The notes beneath the pieces are model-generated. The model was not told where the DNA came from, did no database searches, and saw only the letters and a program-made list of their open reading frames with translations. Positions 5,724-7,119 of a stretch of DNA of 7,119 nt are shown here, piece by piece. This stretch comes from Brevundimonas sp. (GTDB lineage: Bacteria; Pseudomonadota; Alphaproteobacteria; Caulobacterales; Caulobacteraceae). The translations under genes were made by a program, and so were the position numbers. The stretch lies in assembly GCA_024711185.1 (NCBI GenBank), contig JANJTI010000240.1:1-7119 (forward strand). Reading direction: 5' to 3'. Within the stretch, counting starts at the first letter, position 1. Each line of letters begins with the position of its first letter.

Positions 5724-5921
5724 ATGCCGAAACTGAAGACGAAGTCGGGCGCCAAGAAGCGCTTCAAACTGACGGCGAGCGGCAAGGTCAAGGCCGGCGT
5801 GGCGGGCAAGCGCCACCGGCTGATCAGCCACAACTCGAAGTACATCCGCCAGAACCGCGGCACCGCGGTGATGTCGGACGCCGACGCAAAGAAGATCAAG
5901 TCCTACATGCCGTACGCCTGA
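5724..5921 (+). CDS. rpmI: 50S ribosomal protein bL35
   Basis: bL35 is a small basic protein of the large ribosomal subunit. The 65-residue product has the family's standard length and start, [20 protein letters not shown], followed by the conserved [18 protein letters not shown] and a short C-terminal helix ending in IKSYMPYA. Lys and Arg dominate, as expected for an rRNA-binding protein. The start is firm: AAGGAG at 5713-5718 is five bases upstream. An out-of-frame ATG at 5719 lies inside the ribosome-site spacer and is not expected to be used. rplT follows after 45 bp, the usual bL35-bL20 pairing, with the pair led by its own candidate promoter. Confidence 0.98.
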   Translation: MPKLKTKSGAKKRFKLTASGKVKAGVAGKRHRLISHNSKYIRQNRGTAVMSDADAKKIKSYMPYA

Positions 5922-5966
5922 TCGGCGCGCGCTCGGACAGATCATCCAGTTTGAAGGAATAGAGAT

Positions 5967-6320
5967 ATGGCTCGTGTGACCCGCGGCGTGACCTCCCACG
6001 CCAAGCACAAGAAGGTCCTGAAGCAGGCGAAAGGCTTCTACGGCCGCCGCAAGAACACCATCCGCGCCGCCAAGGCGGCGGTGGACCGCGCCGGGCAGTA
6101 CGCCTACCGCGACCGCCGGACCAAGAAGCGCAACTTCCGCGCCCTGTGGATCCAGCGCATCAACGCCGCCGCCCGCCTGGAAGGCTTCACCTACTCGCAG
6201 TTCATGCACGGCCTGTCGAAGGCCGGCATCGAGCTGGACCGCAAGGTCCTGGCCGCGATGGCCGCCGACGAGGCCGGCTTCAAGGCCGTGGCCGACAAGG
6301 TCCGCGCCGCGCTCGCCTAA
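5967..6320 (+). CDS. rplT: 50S ribosomal protein bL20
   Basis: bL20 binds 23S rRNA early and is needed for assembly of the large subunit; in several bacteria it also represses its own mRNA. The 117-residue product has the expected length. The N-terminal extension [20 protein letters not shown], which threads into rRNA, is followed by [19 protein letters not shown], the [20 protein letters not shown] core and the C-terminal globular part with [24 protein letters not shown]. The start has AAGGA at 5954-5958, eight bases upstream. It is co-transcribed with rpmI and followed 25 bp later by a strong terminator. Nothing unusual is seen. Confidence 0.98.
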   Translation: MARVTRGVTSHAKHKKVLKQAKGFYGRRKNTIRAAKAAVDRAGQYAYRDRRTKKRNFRALWIQRINAAARLEGFTYSQFMHGLSKAGIELDRKVLAAMAADEAGFKAVADKVRAALA

Positions 6321-6345
6321 GCCGCTTTCCCGCGACGGAAGACGC

Positions 6346-6378
6346 AAAAGCCCTCCGGCCCGCGCCGGGGGGCTTTTT
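6346..6378 (+). terminator. Rho-independent terminator after rplT
   Basis: A 14-bp stem (AAAAGCCCTCCGGC at 6346-6359 with GCCGGGGGGCTTTT at 6364-6377, one G-U pair) closes a CCGC loop and runs into five T at 6374-6378. The A-run on the left means it could also work on the minus strand. It is the best terminator in the window and should separate rpmI-rplT from pheS. Confidence 0.88.
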
Positions 6379-6402
6379 GCTTTGCGCCGCAACCGCTAGA
6401 CG
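6377..6402 (+). promoter_or_regulatory. Candidate promoter for pheS overlapping the rplT terminator
   Basis: TTGCTTT (6377-6383) and GCTAGACG (6395-6402) are 11 bp apart, close to the Caulobacter-type consensus. The -35 begins in the last two T of the rplT terminator. The start of transcription would fall around 6408-6412, at or a few bases before the pheS ATG, giving a very short leader or none. Confidence 0.4.
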
Positions 6403-6411
6403 ACAGGCGAC

Positions 6412-7119
6412 ATGACCGACCTCGCCCAGCTCGAACTCGACCTGATCAACGCCATCGGGGCGGCGGAGACCGCCGCGGCCGTGGAAGAGCTGCGCGTCGC
6501 GGCCCTGGGCAAACAGGGCTCGATCTCCGGCCTGCTCAAGGGCATGGGGGCGATGAGCCCCGAGGAGCGGCGGGAACGGGGGCCGATGATCAACGGCCTG
6601 CGCGACCGGGTGTCGGCGGCGCTGGCGGCGCGCAAGGCCGAGCTGGAGGCGGCCGAGCTGGACGCCCGGCTGAAGGCCGAGCACGTCGACCTGACCCTGC
6701 CGTCACGGCCGCGCCGCAAGGGCAGCGTCCACCCGACCATGCAGGTGATGGACGAGATGATCGCCATCTTCGCCGACATGGGCTTCGCGGTGGCGGAAGG
6801 CCCGGACATCGAGGACGACTTTCACAACTTCACCGCCCTGAACTTCCCGCCGAAGCACCCGGCGCGGGAGATGCACGACACCTTCTTCCTGACGCCCGAC
6901 CCGGAGACCGGCGAGCGCAAGGTGCTGCGCACCCACACCAGCCCCGTGCAGGTGCGGACCATGCAGACGCAGAAGCCTCCGATCCGGATCATCGCCCCCG
7001 GACGGACCTTCCGGAAGGACTCCGACGCCACCCACACGCCGATGTTCCACCAGGTCGAGGGCCTGGTGATCGACCGCGGCATCCACATGGGTCACCTGAA
7101 GTGGACGCTGGAGACCTTT
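6412..7119 (+). CDS. pheS: Phenylalanine--tRNA ligase alpha subunit, N-terminal part; 3' end outside window
   Basis: PheS carries the catalytic site of the alpha2-beta2 enzyme that charges tRNA-Phe. The frame is open from the ATG at 6412 to the window edge, giving 236 residues of a protein usually about 340-360 long. Residues 1-95 form the charged N-terminal coiled-coil region that contacts tRNA, starting [15 protein letters not shown] and including [16 protein letters not shown]. The class II catalytic core begins near [14 protein letters not shown] (107-120, motif 1 area) and [23 protein letters not shown] (175-184) follows, then motif 2 with [20 protein letters not shown] (197-216), which binds ATP and phenylalanine. 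Motif 3 lies beyond the edge. The ribosome site is weak (AGG six bases upstream), and a promoter-like -10 ends nine bases before the ATG. There is no room for a pheM-like attenuator peptide. pheT would be expected next. Confidence 0.97.
   Translation, partial: MTDLAQLELDLINAIGAAETAAAVEELRVAALGKQGSISGLLKGMGAMSPEERRERGPMINGLRDRVSAALAARKAELEAAELDARLKAEHVDLTLPSRPRRKGSVHPTMQVMDEMIAIFADMGFAVAEGPDIEDDFHNFTALNFPPKHPAREMHDTFFLTPDPETGERKVLRTHTSPVQVRTMQTQKPPIRIIAPGRTFRKDSDATHTPMFHQVEGLVIDRGIHMGHLKWTLETF

Noticed and set aside
5046..6392. Minus-strand frame of 448 codons across MFS, rpmI and rplT
   Set aside because: It runs antisense to three well-supported genes and through a promoter and leader region; no recognisable protein features.
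1..7119. CRISPR arrays, insertion sequences, phage or defence genes, tRNA or rRNA
   Set aside because: No regularly spaced repeats, terminal inverted repeats, transposase or integrase motifs, cloverleaf sequence or rRNA landmarks were seen on either strand; nearly all of the DNA is covered by recognised genes.

Overview
The window is a gene-dense piece of a high-GC bacterial chromosome with short intergenic gaps and a strong G/C bias at third codon positions. The gene complement suggests an alphaproteobacterium of the Caulobacterales, most like Brevundimonas. The reasons are the alpha-type N-terminus of IF-3, several short leaders preceded by GCTAnA-type -10 elements, and the mix of envelope-sugar and translation genes. 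The genus is an inference from pattern recognition; no search was run. I see no mobile element, CRISPR array, tRNA or rRNA, and base composition does not shift along the window.

Layout. Positions 1-1513 (+) hold the 3' third of glmS and a complete galU, which make precursors for UDP-GlcNAc and UDP-glucose. Positions 1529-2526 (-) hold a two-gene unit converging on galU: an alpha/beta hydrolase resembling the ABHD10-like group, then a small secreted lipoprotein of unknown function. Diverging from the hydrolase across a 67-bp gap is a family 9 glycosyltransferase (heptosyltransferase-like, 2594-3559, +).

The rest of the window is the translation cluster on the + strand: infC (IF-3), an MFS transporter, rpmI (bL35), rplT (bL20) and the 5' part of pheS (Phe-tRNA synthetase alpha), which runs off the right edge. 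infC most likely starts at an AUU codon (3670), the hallmark of IF-3 self-regulated translation. It is closed by a strong GAAA-loop terminator. The MFS gene lies between infC and rpmI, which are usually adjacent. rpmI then has its own candidate promoter and a structured leader. A second strong terminator follows rplT, and the pheS promoter candidate begins inside its T-tract.

Taken together this is an ordinary housekeeping region: envelope sugar supply on the left, translation on the right, with two small accessory genes between. I found no convincing new multi-gene system. The points worth attention are regulatory: the AUU start of infC, the rpmI leader, the terminator/promoter overlap before pheS, and the split infC/rpmI-rplT arrangement. 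The uncharacterised lipoprotein is also worth a look.
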